IMG/VR virus record: IMGVR_UViG_3300033233_000179
Coordinates: 1 to 21,260 of that record
Length of the DNA: 21,260 bases
Origin: a virus
Direction: 5' to 3' (one strand)
The translations under genes were made by a program, and so were the position numbers. Below, one piece after another: positions 13,260 through 20,724 of the stretch. A model generated the notes under the pieces. The model had not been told where the DNA came from, made no database searches, and saw only the letters and a program-made list of their open reading frames with translations. Within the stretch, counting starts at the first letter, position 1, and the number at the start of each line of letters is the position of its first letter.

Positions 13260-13927
13260 TGTCATTCATTCATTGTAATTATCTGGGTGATCTTGAATTA
13301 GATTGTAAGACTACCGAGAGTATTCGTCTGTACAATCTTCCAAGTGGTAAATGGGTTCCTTCAATTACTTCGGTAACTTCTTTCTATAATCGTGAGATTT
13401 TTGTTAAGTGGAGAAAGAGAGTTGGGATTGAAGAGGCAAATCGTATTACAAAAAGAGCAACATCAAGAGGAACTGATTTTCACCAAGTCTGCCAAGACTA
13501 TTTGGAGAATAAAGAACTTGTGTGGGAGAATTATCAACCTACGTCAAAGTTTATGTTTTATCATGCAAAACCGTATCTTGATAAAATAAATAACATTCAT
13601 GCTATCGAAAGAACTCTTTATAGTGAGTATTTTGGACTTGCTGGACGAGTTGATTGTATTGCTGAATACGAAGGTGAACTGGCAATCATTGACTTTAAAA
13701 CATCTGGCAAAATTAAACCTGAAAAATGGCTTGAAAATTATTTTGTTCAAGAGACTGCTTATGCATGTATGTACTATGAATTAACTCAAATTCCTATTAA
13801 AAAACTTATTACCTTGATGGTAACTCCTGATGGAGAAGTGAAGATATTTGACAAAAGAAACAAAGGGGATTATATTAAGTTATTGGTGAAATACATCAAA
13901 GAATTTGTAAAGGAAAGAACCCAATAA
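13259..13927 (+). CDS. PD-(D/E)XK (RecB-like) exonuclease
   Basis: The 222-residue protein has the motifs of the RecB/Cas4/MGME1-type nuclease family: GTDFHQ with His75, GRVDCIAEYEGELAIIDFKT with Asp132, Asp145 and Lys147, and ETAYACMYYE in the QxxxY position. Metal-dependent 5' or 3' exonuclease activity on phage or host DNA is expected. In many cyanophages such an enzyme lies between phoH and gene 33, and it may support recombination or replication. The start overlaps the phoH stop and the stop overlaps gene 33 start, both as TAATG. Confidence 0.9.
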   Translation: MSFIHCNYLGDLELDCKTTESIRLYNLPSGKWVPSITSVTSFYNREIFVKWRKRVGIEEANRITKRATSRGTDFHQVCQDYLENKELVWENYQPTSKFMFYHAKPYLDKINNIHAIERTLYSEYFGLAGRVDCIAEYEGELAIIDFKTSGKIKPEKWLENYFVQETAYACMYYELTQIPIKKLITLMVTPDGEVKIFDKRNKGDYIKLLVKYIKEFVKERTQ

Positions 13928-14181
13928 TGGAAGATTTAATTTCTCAAGAATTGAAAAAAAAATTTCTATGCTCGTCTAGATTTGCACAAGAAATTGAAAA
14001 AATTGTCAGTGAAACTAAAAGTAGTTACATTGATTCTATCATCTATTTTTGTGAAAAAAATAACATTGAACTTGATTTAATTTCCAAACTTATTTCAAAA
14101 CCACTGAAAGATAAAATTAAACATGAAGCAATGGAGTTAAATTTTTTGAAGAAAACTTCTAAAGCAAAACTGCCTTTATGA
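13927..14181 (+). CDS. 33: Late transcription coactivator gp33
   Basis: The 84-residue product contains SSYIDSIIYFCEKNNIELDLISKLISKPLKDKIKHEAMELNFL, the pattern found in cyanophage gp33: an SYxDxIxxxCExxxI helix, a short ISKPL hinge and an EAMxLNFL end. gp33 joins the sliding clamp to RNA polymerase so that gp55 can work at late promoters. Several AATAAATA-type motifs in the window fit this. It overlaps the gene 59 start as ATGA. Confidence 0.8.
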   Translation: MEDLISQELKKKFLCSSRFAQEIEKIVSETKSSYIDSIIYFCEKNNIELDLISKLISKPLKDKIKHEAMELNFLKKTSKAKLPL

Positions 14182-14780
14182 AAGTGACACCCTTTGATGT
14201 TTATAAAACTTATCTTGCCCTAAAGAATCACTTTACAAATGATAACTATGATTATTTTAAGTATTCTGGAAAATCTAGAGCAAGCGTAGCATCATTTAAT
14301 AAAAGAAAGGACAAGTATTTTTTTGAAAGATGCTCAAGAAAATTAAATGATGATGAAGTTGTAAATTATTTTGTTTCTAGTTTCATTGTTCATGACGATC
14401 CTCAAAAAGTTTGGATCGGAGAAATTATTCAAACAGGAGAAAGTCATTATACAAATTGGAAAAAGAAAAACCAAAGTCTTTTTTATGTATTTTCGCAGGA
14501 GATTGAGAATGTTTTTTCTAACAAAAACTTTGATTTGATGTTTGACTGTAAACCAGGTCATCACCCACAAGTTCTGAAAGAACATTTGAAACAAAATCTT
14601 TCTTTGGAAACTCTTATCATACTGGATAAGATTTTGGGGTATAGTAAAAAATATGATAAAATTTTAGATGATTTGATGTGGAAAACTGTAAGTAGTAAAA
14701 TAAAAAAATATAATCCTTTTATGGCAAACATAAATATAACCAAATTTAAAACTCTTCTTAAAGAAATAATTGTAAAATGA
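14178..14780 (+). CDS. 59: Helicase loader gp59
   Basis: The 200-residue protein shows the gp59 arrangement: an N-terminal VTPFDVYKTYLALKNHF helix, YDYFKYSGKSRASVASFNKRKDKYFFERCSRK with its basic DNA-contacting face, then VIHDDP-like segment (FIVHDDPQKVWIGEII), which are features of the T4 protein (217 residues). gp59 loads the gp41 replicative helicase onto fork DNA and gp32-covered single strands, so the neighbouring gene 32 fits. ATGA overlaps link it to genes 33 and the DUF1825 gene. Confidence 0.93.
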   Translation: MKVTPFDVYKTYLALKNHFTNDNYDYFKYSGKSRASVASFNKRKDKYFFERCSRKLNDDEVVNYFVSSFIVHDDPQKVWIGEIIQTGESHYTNWKKKNQSLFYVFSQEIENVFSNKNFDLMFDCKPGHHPQVLKEHLKQNLSLETLIILDKILGYSKKYDKILDDLMWKTVSSKIKKYNPFMANINITKFKTLLKEIIVK

Positions 14781-15121
14781 GCAGTTTTTTTGATTCGGAA
14801 ATAGTTCTTGGAGATCTTGAAGAAATCCATACTATTCAAAAAAAATTACAAAAAAAATTTTTTATGATTCCTAGTTTGTCTCATGAGGAAAGAGTTGAAT
14901 TTATATTATTACTTGAAACTCTTGTGGAAAAACAGGAAATAATGTATTTTAGAATGAAATTATCTGACGATGAGGAAAGTAAAAAGATGATATCTGAGAT
15001 TAAAAAAAGTGCTATTATTCTTGGAGTTTCTCCTGAAACTTCATTAGAAGAATTGTTTGATCAGATGAAAAAAACTGTGCTGAATTTACGAAAATCACTT
15101 GACATGAAGAGTGAAACGTAG
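14777..15121 (+). CDS. DUF1825-type protein, cyanobacterial family
   Basis: The 114-residue product starts MSSFFDSEIVLGDLEEI, continues with a helix containing RVEFILLLETLVEKQEIMYFRMKLS, and ends with PETSLEELFDQMKKTVLNLR. This follows the order of the cyanobacterial DUF1825 family (MxFFDSEIV, then EQMxxLxE, FxLS, QMF(D)QM near the C-terminus). That family is a small, conserved helical protein of unknown function found in cyanobacteria. It seems to be a host-derived gene placed in the phage replication operon. The start overlaps the gene 59 stop (ATGA). The promoter of gene 32 lies over its 3' end. Confidence 0.8.
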   Translation: MSSFFDSEIVLGDLEEIHTIQKKLQKKFFMIPSLSHEERVEFILLLETLVEKQEIMYFRMKLSDDEESKKMISEIKKSAIILGVSPETSLEELFDQMKKTVLNLRKSLDMKSET

Positions 15122-15127
15122 TATCAT
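15099..15127 (+). promoter_or_regulatory. Sigma70-like promoter of gene 32
   Basis: TTGACA (15099-15104), 17 nt, TATCAT (15122-15127). It overlaps the last codons of the DUF1825 gene and gives a short leader (about 40 nt) for gene 32, which has GGAG seven or so bases before its ATG. Confidence 0.75.
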
Positions 15128-15172
15128 TCTTCATGAACACACACCTAATACAACTAATACGGAGAAATACGC

Positions 15173-16090
15173 ATGTCATTTGCTGATCTAAAAAAACAGT
15201 CCTCTCTTGGATCTCTTACTCAAAAATTGGTAAAAGAAGTTGAGAAGATGAATACAACTTCTTCTGCTGGAGATGATCGTCTTTGGAAACCAGAAGTAGA
15301 TAAAATGGGTAACGGATTTGCTGTTATTCGTTTTCTTCCAGCACCAGAGGCAGAAGATCTTCCTTGGGCAAAGGTCTGGTCTCACGCTTTTCAAAGTTCT
15401 GGCGGTTGGTACATTGAAAACTCTTTGACAACACTAGGTCAAAAGGATCCTGTATCGGAGTATAATACTCAATTATGGAACAGTGGTCTTGAGTCTGATA
15501 AAGAAATCGCTCGTAAACAAAAACGCAAATTGTCTTACTTTTCAAACATTTATGTTGTGAAAGACAATACCAATCCTCAAAATGAAGGAAAAGTATTTTT
15601 GTTTAAATATGGCAAAAAAATCTTTGATAAAATTCAGGAAGCAATGCAACCGGAGTTTGAGGATGAAACTGCCATTAATCCGTTTGATTTCTGGGAAGGT
15701 GCAAACTTCAAATTGAAAATTAAAAAAGTTGCTGGTTATTGGAATTATGATTCTTCTGAATTTGAACGTCCAGGTCCTCTTCTTAATGATGATGATGCTC
15801 TTGAGTCTTTGTGGAAGAAAGAATATTCTCTTTTAGATTTTACTAAATCTGAAAATTTCAAATCTTATGATGAATTGAGCAAGCGTCTTGGATATGTTCT
15901 TGGAACAAAGAGTGCTCCTCGTCGTGAAGATCCAGAAACTTATGAAGAGGAGCAAGTATCTTCACCTTCATTGACAGAAGATCTTCGTTCTGAATTGAAT
16001 TCTCTTACTTCTCGTTCAACAGTATCTAACGATGTTGATGAGGATGAAGATGATGCTCTTTCGTTCTTTCAAAAACTTGCTGAAAACTAA
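15173..16090 (+). CDS. 32: Single-stranded DNA-binding protein gp32
   Basis: The 305-residue protein has the three gp32 parts: an N-terminal B region with the basic SLGSLTQKLVKE motif (LAST-like, residues 10-22) for cooperativity, a core with WSHAFQSSGGWYIENS, and an acidic tail ending DVDEDEDDALSFFQKLAEN for partner binding. In T4 the core after WYIE holds a Zn via His64 and three Cys; here the Cys are missing (no Cys in the whole protein) though a His (71) remains, so the zinc site is lost. The protein coats single-stranded DNA in replication, repair and recombination, with gp59 and gp41. It has a separate promoter and is closed by a terminator shared with gene 53. Confidence 0.96.
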   Translation: MSFADLKKQSSLGSLTQKLVKEVEKMNTTSSAGDDRLWKPEVDKMGNGFAVIRFLPAPEAEDLPWAKVWSHAFQSSGGWYIENSLTTLGQKDPVSEYNTQLWNSGLESDKEIARKQKRKLSYFSNIYVVKDNTNPQNEGKVFLFKYGKKIFDKIQEAMQPEFEDETAINPFDFWEGANFKLKIKKVAGYWNYDSSEFERPGPLLNDDDALESLWKKEYSLLDFTKSENFKSYDELSKRLGYVLGTKSAPRREDPETYEEEQVSSPSLTEDLRSELNSLTSRSTVSNDVDEDEDDALSFFQKLAEN

Positions 16091-16146
16091 AATTAACTTT
16101 TAGTTCAAAAAAGGTCTAAAAATTTTTTCTGACAAATTTTTCTTAA

Positions 16147-16176
16147 AAGGGTTGCTCAAAAAGCAACCCTTTTTTT
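16147..16176. terminator. Bidirectional terminator between genes 32 and 53
   Basis: AAGGGTTGCT, loop CAAAA, AGCAACCCTT (16147-16171) is followed by a T-run on the plus strand. On the minus strand the same stem is followed by TTTTAAGA. It ends two convergent operons. The T-run on the plus strand lies directly over the stop codon of gene 53. Confidence 0.95.
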
Positions 16177-16873
16177 ATGGTAATGTGATACGTGGATTTT
16201 CTGTTTTTTTCAGTTTATCATCAATGTATTGTGAACTTGGTTGATACGTCATTATGTTTTCCAGGTCTTGAATAATCACAGGCACAAATCTTGAACTCAA
16301 AATATCAATAGATCTCTTTTCGTCATTTAACTCTCTTTCGTAATCAAAAAATAAAACTTCTTTAATTTCTGATTTTGTTACTATTTGATTGTTGTCAATG
16401 TATGAAATTGAATGATTTGGTTCAACCCAAAGACCTTTCTTTTGAATTAACCGATTCCTAAAATCTTTAATTTCTAGAGTTTCGTAATGATGAACTTGAT
16501 AAAGTTCTTCATTTGGATATTTATTTTTTAAATATTCCTCTAGATCTGCATTACTTAATGGCCATTGATTTCGAATGTTTGTAATTTTATTGGCCAATAG
16601 AATAATCCAATCTAAATTAGAATCTCCATAAAATTTTTCTGCTATTTGATCTGGTCTTTCATTACCTTCTACTTGATATTTTTCAAAATTTAAAAAGGAT
16701 CCAAAAATATCTTCTCTTACCCTTGCGGATTTAAAAAGATTTTTTACAGTTGTGTATTCAAGAATTGAATTTCTTGATGCACTCAAATCTGGATAACTTA
16801 AATTTGAAAATCTTCTAAAATAACTGTTTTTAAAATAACCCTCTGGATAAGGATTGTATTTTGGAATTGCCAT
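16175..16873 (-). CDS. 53: Baseplate wedge protein gp53
   Basis: The 232-residue protein contains YFRRFSNLSYPDLSASRNS, then YTTVKNLFKSARVREDIFGS, YQVEGNERPDQIAEKFYGD, and NLDWIILLANKI near the middle. The VEGNERPDQIAEKFYG stretch is LysM-like and typical of gp53. gp53 sits at the baseplate centre-wedge junction and locks wedges around the hub. It is the last gene of a minus-strand group and lies directly after gene 48. Confidence 0.93.
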   Translation of the reverse strand: MAIPKYNPYPEGYFKNSYFRRFSNLSYPDLSASRNSILEYTTVKNLFKSARVREDIFGSFLNFEKYQVEGNERPDQIAEKFYGDSNLDWIILLANKITNIRNQWPLSNADLEEYLKNKYPNEELYQVHHYETLEIKDFRNRLIQKKGLWVEPNHSISYIDNNQIVTKSEIKEVLFFDYERELNDEKRSIDILSSRFVPVIIQDLENIMTYQPSSQYIDDKLKKTENPRITLP

Positions 16874-16875
16874 CT

Positions 16876-18087
16876 TTAGTAACCTACGTCGTCTGCTGGA
16901 TACAGAGCCTGATCAACATCATAAATTGGTTGTAATTCTGAAAATTCAAATTGAATTTGGATCGCAACTGGATGTGAATCTTCATAAGCAGTCCAAAATC
17001 CATCAGGAGCATAATCTGCCGTGAATCTTACGAGAGCCATGTCTTTAAATTTATTTACAGATTTATTATCATTATTAGTTTTATATTGAAGAGCAAAAAT
17101 GTTTGGAGTTCCAAGTAACGCATCACCCAACACTTTTCTTGGCACCATTCCATCTTTAAAAAATTTAATAATTCTACGAATGTTTGCACCTTCGTCTGCA
17201 CTTCTTGCGACTAACTTATAAGAAAATCCAAATTGTCTTAAAGTTACACCTTGAAAAAGAAGTTCTGCATTTGGATTGATTATGTTTCCTGTGGTTCTTG
17301 CAAGCAACTGATCAACATCAATGTTAATGTTTTTAGATGATAGGTATGCTGCTGCCTCCTGCGCTGCAATGATGCCAGCTCCCCCGACAACGTTCTGGGC
17401 TATCCTGCCTAAATCTGGATTTTCCCCACCACCACCTCCTGGAATAATAGCTCCTACCGTACCCACTGCTGCAACACCTAAAACATTTAAATCACTTTTT
17501 CCCCATTCTGCTCCATTAGAATCACTTACCTTTGGCATTGGGAGAATGATAGTTCCTCCATATTTTTTACCGCGAGTTGGATTTTTTAGATTCGCACCAC
17601 CACCTCCTTGAGGTGGTCTATACTCATATTTATCTATTTGTAGATAATCTTGGTTTTTATCAATATCTTTGGGATAAGCAAGTGCCGAGGTAAGTTTTTT
17701 TGTTTTAAATTTCCTTAATCCAGAGCCCAACCGATTTTCTTTTTGAAGTTCTCCGCCAATTGTGACCCCAACATTAACTGGAAGTTCATCCTCATCAATT
17801 GATGCATTATTATCCCCATCACTTATTCTTTTATCATACTCATCTAATAGTTCCTCTTCCGACAAAAATTTTAGTGGTTGATTAATTGTACCATTAAATT
17901 GATTTACAATGAACTTAGTCTCCTCTGCTTCTGCAATTTTTTTCCAATCGTTAGATGTTGGATTTACTGGAATTCCATCAATAAAGAATCCAGTTATAAA
18001 ACCATCTTTGGTTCCTCCTGTAATTACATCAACTTCAATTTTTTTTGCACCTAAGGATGATATTGCGAAGGAGTTTGTAAATGCCAT
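16876..18087 (-). CDS. 48: Baseplate tail tube cap gp48
   Basis: The 403-residue protein is a tail-tube-like baseplate protein. The C-terminal half has NPNAELLFQGVTLRQFGFSYKLVARSADEGANIRRIIKFFKDGM, the marker of gp48/gp54-type proteins, then FMALVRFTADYAPDGFWTAYEDSHPVAIQ-type strands. The middle has a Gly/Ala-rich loop (VGAIIPGGGGGENP), longer than in T4 (364 residues). gp48 sits on the central hub and starts tube polymerisation with gp54. It begins four bases after the stop of the unknown gene, so the four minus-strand genes form one unit. Confidence 0.9.
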   Translation of the reverse strand: MAFTNSFAISSLGAKKIEVDVITGGTKDGFITGFFIDGIPVNPTSNDWKKIAEAEETKFIVNQFNGTINQPLKFLSEEELLDEYDKRISDGDNNASIDEDELPVNVGVTIGGELQKENRLGSGLRKFKTKKLTSALAYPKDIDKNQDYLQIDKYEYRPPQGGGGANLKNPTRGKKYGGTIILPMPKVSDSNGAEWGKSDLNVLGVAAVGTVGAIIPGGGGGENPDLGRIAQNVVGGAGIIAAQEAAAYLSSKNINIDVDQLLARTTGNIINPNAELLFQGVTLRQFGFSYKLVARSADEGANIRRIIKFFKDGMVPRKVLGDALLGTPNIFALQYKTNNDNKSVNKFKDMALVRFTADYAPDGFWTAYEDSHPVAIQIQFEFSELQPIYDVDQALYPADDVGY

Positions 18088-18091
18088 TTTG

Positions 18092-18571
18092 TTATGTTCC
18101 TTTAATTTTTTCTGCCGACCTTACAGATTGTTGTCTTTTATCTACGAATTTTTCTGTTGGAAGATTGACTAATCCTTTCCATTCATCGTCTGGAATGAAA
18201 TAAGGTATTCCTTGAACTCCAGAAAAAAGATATCTGCGAAGTGTTTGAGGAGGAACTGCAAATCCAGATTGTCCTGATTTATTTAGCAAGTCATTGGCAA
18301 TTTCATCTCTCGAATCTGGACTTACATAATGTAAATTGCATCCCAAGAATCCATTTGCATACATTTCCATAACAAAAACTAAAGGAAATTTATCGTGACC
18401 CTCAAAAGAGTATTTTGGAGCATAAGAAAAAAGATATAAATTTCCGGGAATAAATCCCTTTGGACCCTTGAACGTTCGAGATTGAAGTTCAGTAATTAAT
18501 TGATTTATGTACCAATCGTTTTTTTGTGGTATTTTTCCTGCTTTTTTTTGTATTGATTCGAAAATATTCAA
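18092..18571 (-). CDS. Conserved structural or packaging protein of unknown function
   Basis: The 159-residue product has a NDWYINQLITELQSRT N-terminal segment, then PGNLYLFSYAPKYSFEGHDKFPLVFVMEMYANGFLGCNLHYVSPDSR, a strand-rich block found in related marine phage proteins, and RRYLFSGVQGIPYFIPDDEW. I recall proteins with the FPLV-GFLG-NLHY pattern annotated as DNA end protectors or structural proteins, but the assignment is not firm. The position next to gene 4 would fit T4 gene 2 (DNA end protector), which precedes gene 4 in T4. Its start overlaps the gene 4 stop as ATGA. Confidence 0.75.
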   Translation of the reverse strand: MNIFESIQKKAGKIPQKNDWYINQLITELQSRTFKGPKGFIPGNLYLFSYAPKYSFEGHDKFPLVFVMEMYANGFLGCNLHYVSPDSRDEIANDLLNKSGQSGFAVPPQTLRRYLFSGVQGIPYFIPDDEWKGLVNLPTEKFVDKRQQSVRSAEKIKGT

Positions 18572-19005
18572 ATTCCTAACTCCTTTTCTGTCATAATTCT
18601 AAACTCAAATAAATTATCGGAACAAAACTCTTTTGCTGCTTGCCATTTTGCTTGATTTTTCACATAAGTAAGAGTTTCATAAATTAATGTTTTATTTGAT
18701 TTTCCTTTTTTTCTGACAGGTTCTTGCGTCTCCTTTAAAGGTTTGATTTCTATAATTGCTTTTCTAATTTTTCCATCTTTGCCAAGATACTTGATGTAAA
18801 AATCAGGAAAGTATCTCCTAACTTTTTTTGTTGTTGGATCAAAATATTTAATCTGTATTTCTTCTGATGCCCACTCCAAAACATTTTCATTTAAATCTGC
18901 ATATTTTGCAAACTTTCGTTCCCAAAGACTTCTGCAAATGATATTATTTGAATCACCTTTGTATTTTTTTGGATTAGTTGGGTTATACTTTGTAGTATAA
19001 GCCAT
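18568..19005 (-). CDS. 4: Head completion protein gp4
   Basis: The 145-residue product starts with KYNPTNPKKYKGDSNNIICRSLWERKFAKYAD, the hallmark of T4 gp4, then WASEEIQIKYFDPTTKKVRRYFPDFYIKYLG and IEIKPLKE. The D (in FPDFYI) and the E-I-K are arranged as in a PD-(D/E)XK nuclease, consistent with reported views of gp4 as a head completion nuclease. It acts after DNA packaging, before tail joining. Length matches T4 (150). It is the first gene of the minus-strand unit and is divergent to gene 54. Confidence 0.93.
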   Translation of the reverse strand: MAYTTKYNPTNPKKYKGDSNNIICRSLWERKFAKYADLNENVLEWASEEIQIKYFDPTTKKVRRYFPDFYIKYLGKDGKIRKAIIEIKPLKETQEPVRKKGKSNKTLIYETLTYVKNQAKWQAAKEFCSDNLFEFRIMTEKELGI

Positions 19006-19008
19006 AAA

Positions 19009-19039
19009 TATAAATATTAAACTACTACTAGTATTTATT
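19009..19039. promoter_or_regulatory. Two divergent late promoters in a 34-bp gap
   Basis: TATAAATA (19009-19016, plus) precedes gene 54, and AATAAATA on the minus strand (19032-19039) precedes gene 4. Each lies about 25 nt from its start codon. The two sites face one another, so the expected start points (near 19022 and 19026) almost coincide. Confidence 0.65.
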
Positions 19040-19795
19040 GTGGCACTATTAGGGAGCGAAATTACTTATTCTATTGAAACGATTAAAGGTATCTTTTCAA
19101 AAATATCGGTTGATAATTTATATCAAGTACGATTTACTTCTGCAAATTATGGCAATTGGTTGAAGGGTGAAGACGAAAAACTTACTGGCAAGACTAGAAA
19201 TGAAGGATTTTATATGTTTGAAAAAGTTGGGTTATTATGCACTGATGCAGAATTGCCAGCAACAAGCTATGAAGCAACTCAGGTATTTGGTGATCGACAG
19301 GGATTGACTGAGATGTTTCCAACACGTAGAATTTACCCCCCACTCAATTTGACTTTTTATGTAGATTCAAATCATGTTGTAATTAAGATGTTTGAGATGT
19401 GGATGAATTTCATAAATCCAATTAATTCAATTAAAAAAATGCATAATACTTATGGTAGAATGAGATATCCGGATACTTATAAAGACAACATTGAGATAAT
19501 TAAATTTGAAAAAGATGCTGGACTGTCAAGATCATTCTTGACATCTGGAGGAAACCGAACTGTAGGTAACACATCAGAATTGAGATATAAATCGCCTATG
19601 ATAAGGTATCATCTTACTAATTGTTGGCCGATGAATATGTCACAAATGCCTGTATCTTATGGTACAGCAAACATTCTTAAGGTGTCAGTTACATTTCAAT
19701 ATGATAGATATTATGTCTTTGAATCCAATCCAGAGGATGGTAGTGTAGAGTATTTGTTTAATGAAAAGAACCTCCTACAAGAACCTAATAAATAA
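19040..19795 (+). CDS. 54: Baseplate tail tube initiator gp54
   Basis: The 251-residue protein starts at GTG 19040 (MALLGSEITYSIETIKGIF). It contains GLLCTDAELPATSYEATQVF, RRIYPPLNLTFYVD and the tail-tube-like VSVTFQYDRYYV close to the C-terminus, so a tail tube fold is expected. gp54 binds to gp48 at the baseplate top and starts tube growth. The GTG is the only reasonable start; ATG codons come later and would cut conserved residues. Its late promoter lies 24 nt upstream. Confidence 0.85.
   Translation: MALLGSEITYSIETIKGIFSKISVDNLYQVRFTSANYGNWLKGEDEKLTGKTRNEGFYMFEKVGLLCTDAELPATSYEATQVFGDRQGLTEMFPTRRIYPPLNLTFYVDSNHVVIKMFEMWMNFINPINSIKKMHNTYGRMRYPDTYKDNIEIIKFEKDAGLSRSFLTSGGNRTVGNTSELRYKSPMIRYHLTNCWPMNMSQMPVSYGTANILKVSVTFQYDRYYVFESNPEDGSVEYLFNEKNLLQEPNK
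19787..19794 (+). promoter_or_regulatory. Candidate late promoter before gene 26
   Basis: AATAAATA followed by A overlaps the end of gene 54 and stands 25 nt upstream of the ATG at 19820. Confidence 0.45.
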
Positions 19796-19819
19796 TTATA
19801 TTGACCTAAATGTTTATCA

Positions 19820-20548
19820 ATGACTTTACCAGCAATCACAACTCCAACATACGAACTGATTTTACCATCGAATGAAAAGAAAATTAAATACCGCCCATTT
19901 CTGGTTAGAGAAGAAAAAATATTAATTCTTGCTTTACAATCTCAAGATAATGCTCAAATTACAAATGCAGTAAAACAAGTTCTTAAAAGTTGTCTTGTCA
20001 CAAGAGGAGTTAATGTAGATAAATTACCTACATTTGATATTGAATACTTATTTTTAAACATTCGTGCAAAATCTATTGGGGAATCCATTAAGATTGTAAT
20101 TACATGTGCAGACGATGGAGAAACTGAAGTTCCTGTAACTATTTTTGTTGATGAAATTCAAGTTAAAAAAAATAAAGATCATAAGAATGACATTGTTTTA
20201 GATGATAAAACTTTGCGTATGAAGTATCCATCTTTAGAAGAATTTATAGAATCAAATTTTGAAGTTGATGATAAATTAACCCCTGAAGAGAAGGTAGATC
20301 TTACATTAAAACCTGTTGCAAATTGTTTAGAAATGCTCTTTAATGAAGAGGATGCTTGGGATTTTTCAAGTTATAGTGAAAAGGAAAAAATTAATTTTTT
20401 GGGAAAACTTACTTCAAAGCAATATAAGGAAGTGGAACAGTTTTTTGCAACTATGCCAAAACTTTCTCACGAATTTATTGTTGAGAATCCAAAAACTGGT
20501 ATTAAAAATCCTGTCGTTTTGGAGGGATTGAAGGATTTTTTCGCTTAA
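19820..20548 (+). CDS. 26: Baseplate hub assembly protein gp26
   Basis: The 242-residue protein begins MTLPAITTPTYELILPSNEK, followed by the T4_baseplate (gp26) pattern YRPFLVREEKILILALQSQD and KLPTFDIEYLFLNIRAKSIGE. Three quarters along, DAWDFSSYSEKEKINFLGKL and FFATMPKLSHEF follow. gp26 acts in hub assembly and plays a chaperone-like role with the next gene product. The C-terminus ends LKDFFA at TAA 20546-20548; a slippery sequence and a long stem stand exactly at that point, so part of the ribosomes probably enter the -1 frame. Confidence 0.9.
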   Translation: MTLPAITTPTYELILPSNEKKIKYRPFLVREEKILILALQSQDNAQITNAVKQVLKSCLVTRGVNVDKLPTFDIEYLFLNIRAKSIGESIKIVITCADDGETEVPVTIFVDEIQVKKNKDHKNDIVLDDKTLRMKYPSLEEFIESNFEVDDKLTPEEKVDLTLKPVANCLEMLFNEEDAWDFSSYSEKEKINFLGKLTSKQYKEVEQFFATMPKLSHEFIVENPKTGIKNPVVLEGLKDFFA

Positions 20549-20607
20549 GTATTGCACGAGAGGACCTTGAATCTTATTACAGAATTAATTTTGCTCTCGT
20601 GCAATAC
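20536..20607 (+). promoter_or_regulatory. Probable -1 ribosomal frameshift signal
   Basis: The last codons of gene 26 read GAT TTT TTC GCT TAA, so T TTT TTC (20536-20542) is a perfect X XXY YYZ slippery heptamer in the reading frame. After a 6-nt spacer, which holds the zero-frame stop, GTATTGCACGAGAG (20549-20562) pairs perfectly with CTCTCGTGCAATAC (20594-20607): 14 bp with a 31-nt loop. The -1 frame stays open for 60 codons behind the slip. No start codon fits a stand-alone gene there. Confidence 0.8.
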
Positions 20608-20724
20608 CATAAATACAGTTTAAGTGAAATTGAAAACATGCTTCCTTGGGAACGCGAAATTTACTTGGCATTATTACAAAATTACTTAGAGGAAGATAAG
20701 CAAAGACACGCAAATGCCCGCTAA
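20542..20724 (+). CDS. -1 frame extension of gp26 (possible gp51-like tail chaperone domain)
   Basis: After the slip, the frame reads RLSIAREDLESYYRINFALV, then QYHKYSLSEIENMLPWEREI, and YLALLQNYLEEDKQRHANAR, stopping at 20722-20724. The predicted fusion with gp26 would have 302 residues or so. No ATG occurs before residue 33 of the extension, and the only alternative starts are ATT 20551 and GTG 20599, neither with a ribosome site. SLSEIENMLPWEREI resembles the (M)TPREI-like helix found in T domains of lambda gpG-T type tail chaperones. In cyanophage genomes a short gene at this position has been called gene 51; T4 gp51 is much longer, so I leave the name open. Confidence 0.7.
   Translation, partial: RLSIAREDLESYYRINFALVQYHKYSLSEIENMLPWEREIYLALLQNYLEEDKQRHANAR

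Noticed and set aside
17321-17611. Plus-strand Pro-rich frame within gene 48
   Set aside because: It arises opposite the Gly-rich loop of gp48; no start signal.
20549-20607. Transcription terminator after gene 26
   Set aside because: The stem is long but the loop is 31 nt and no T-run follows; spacing to the slippery heptamer fits frameshifting better.
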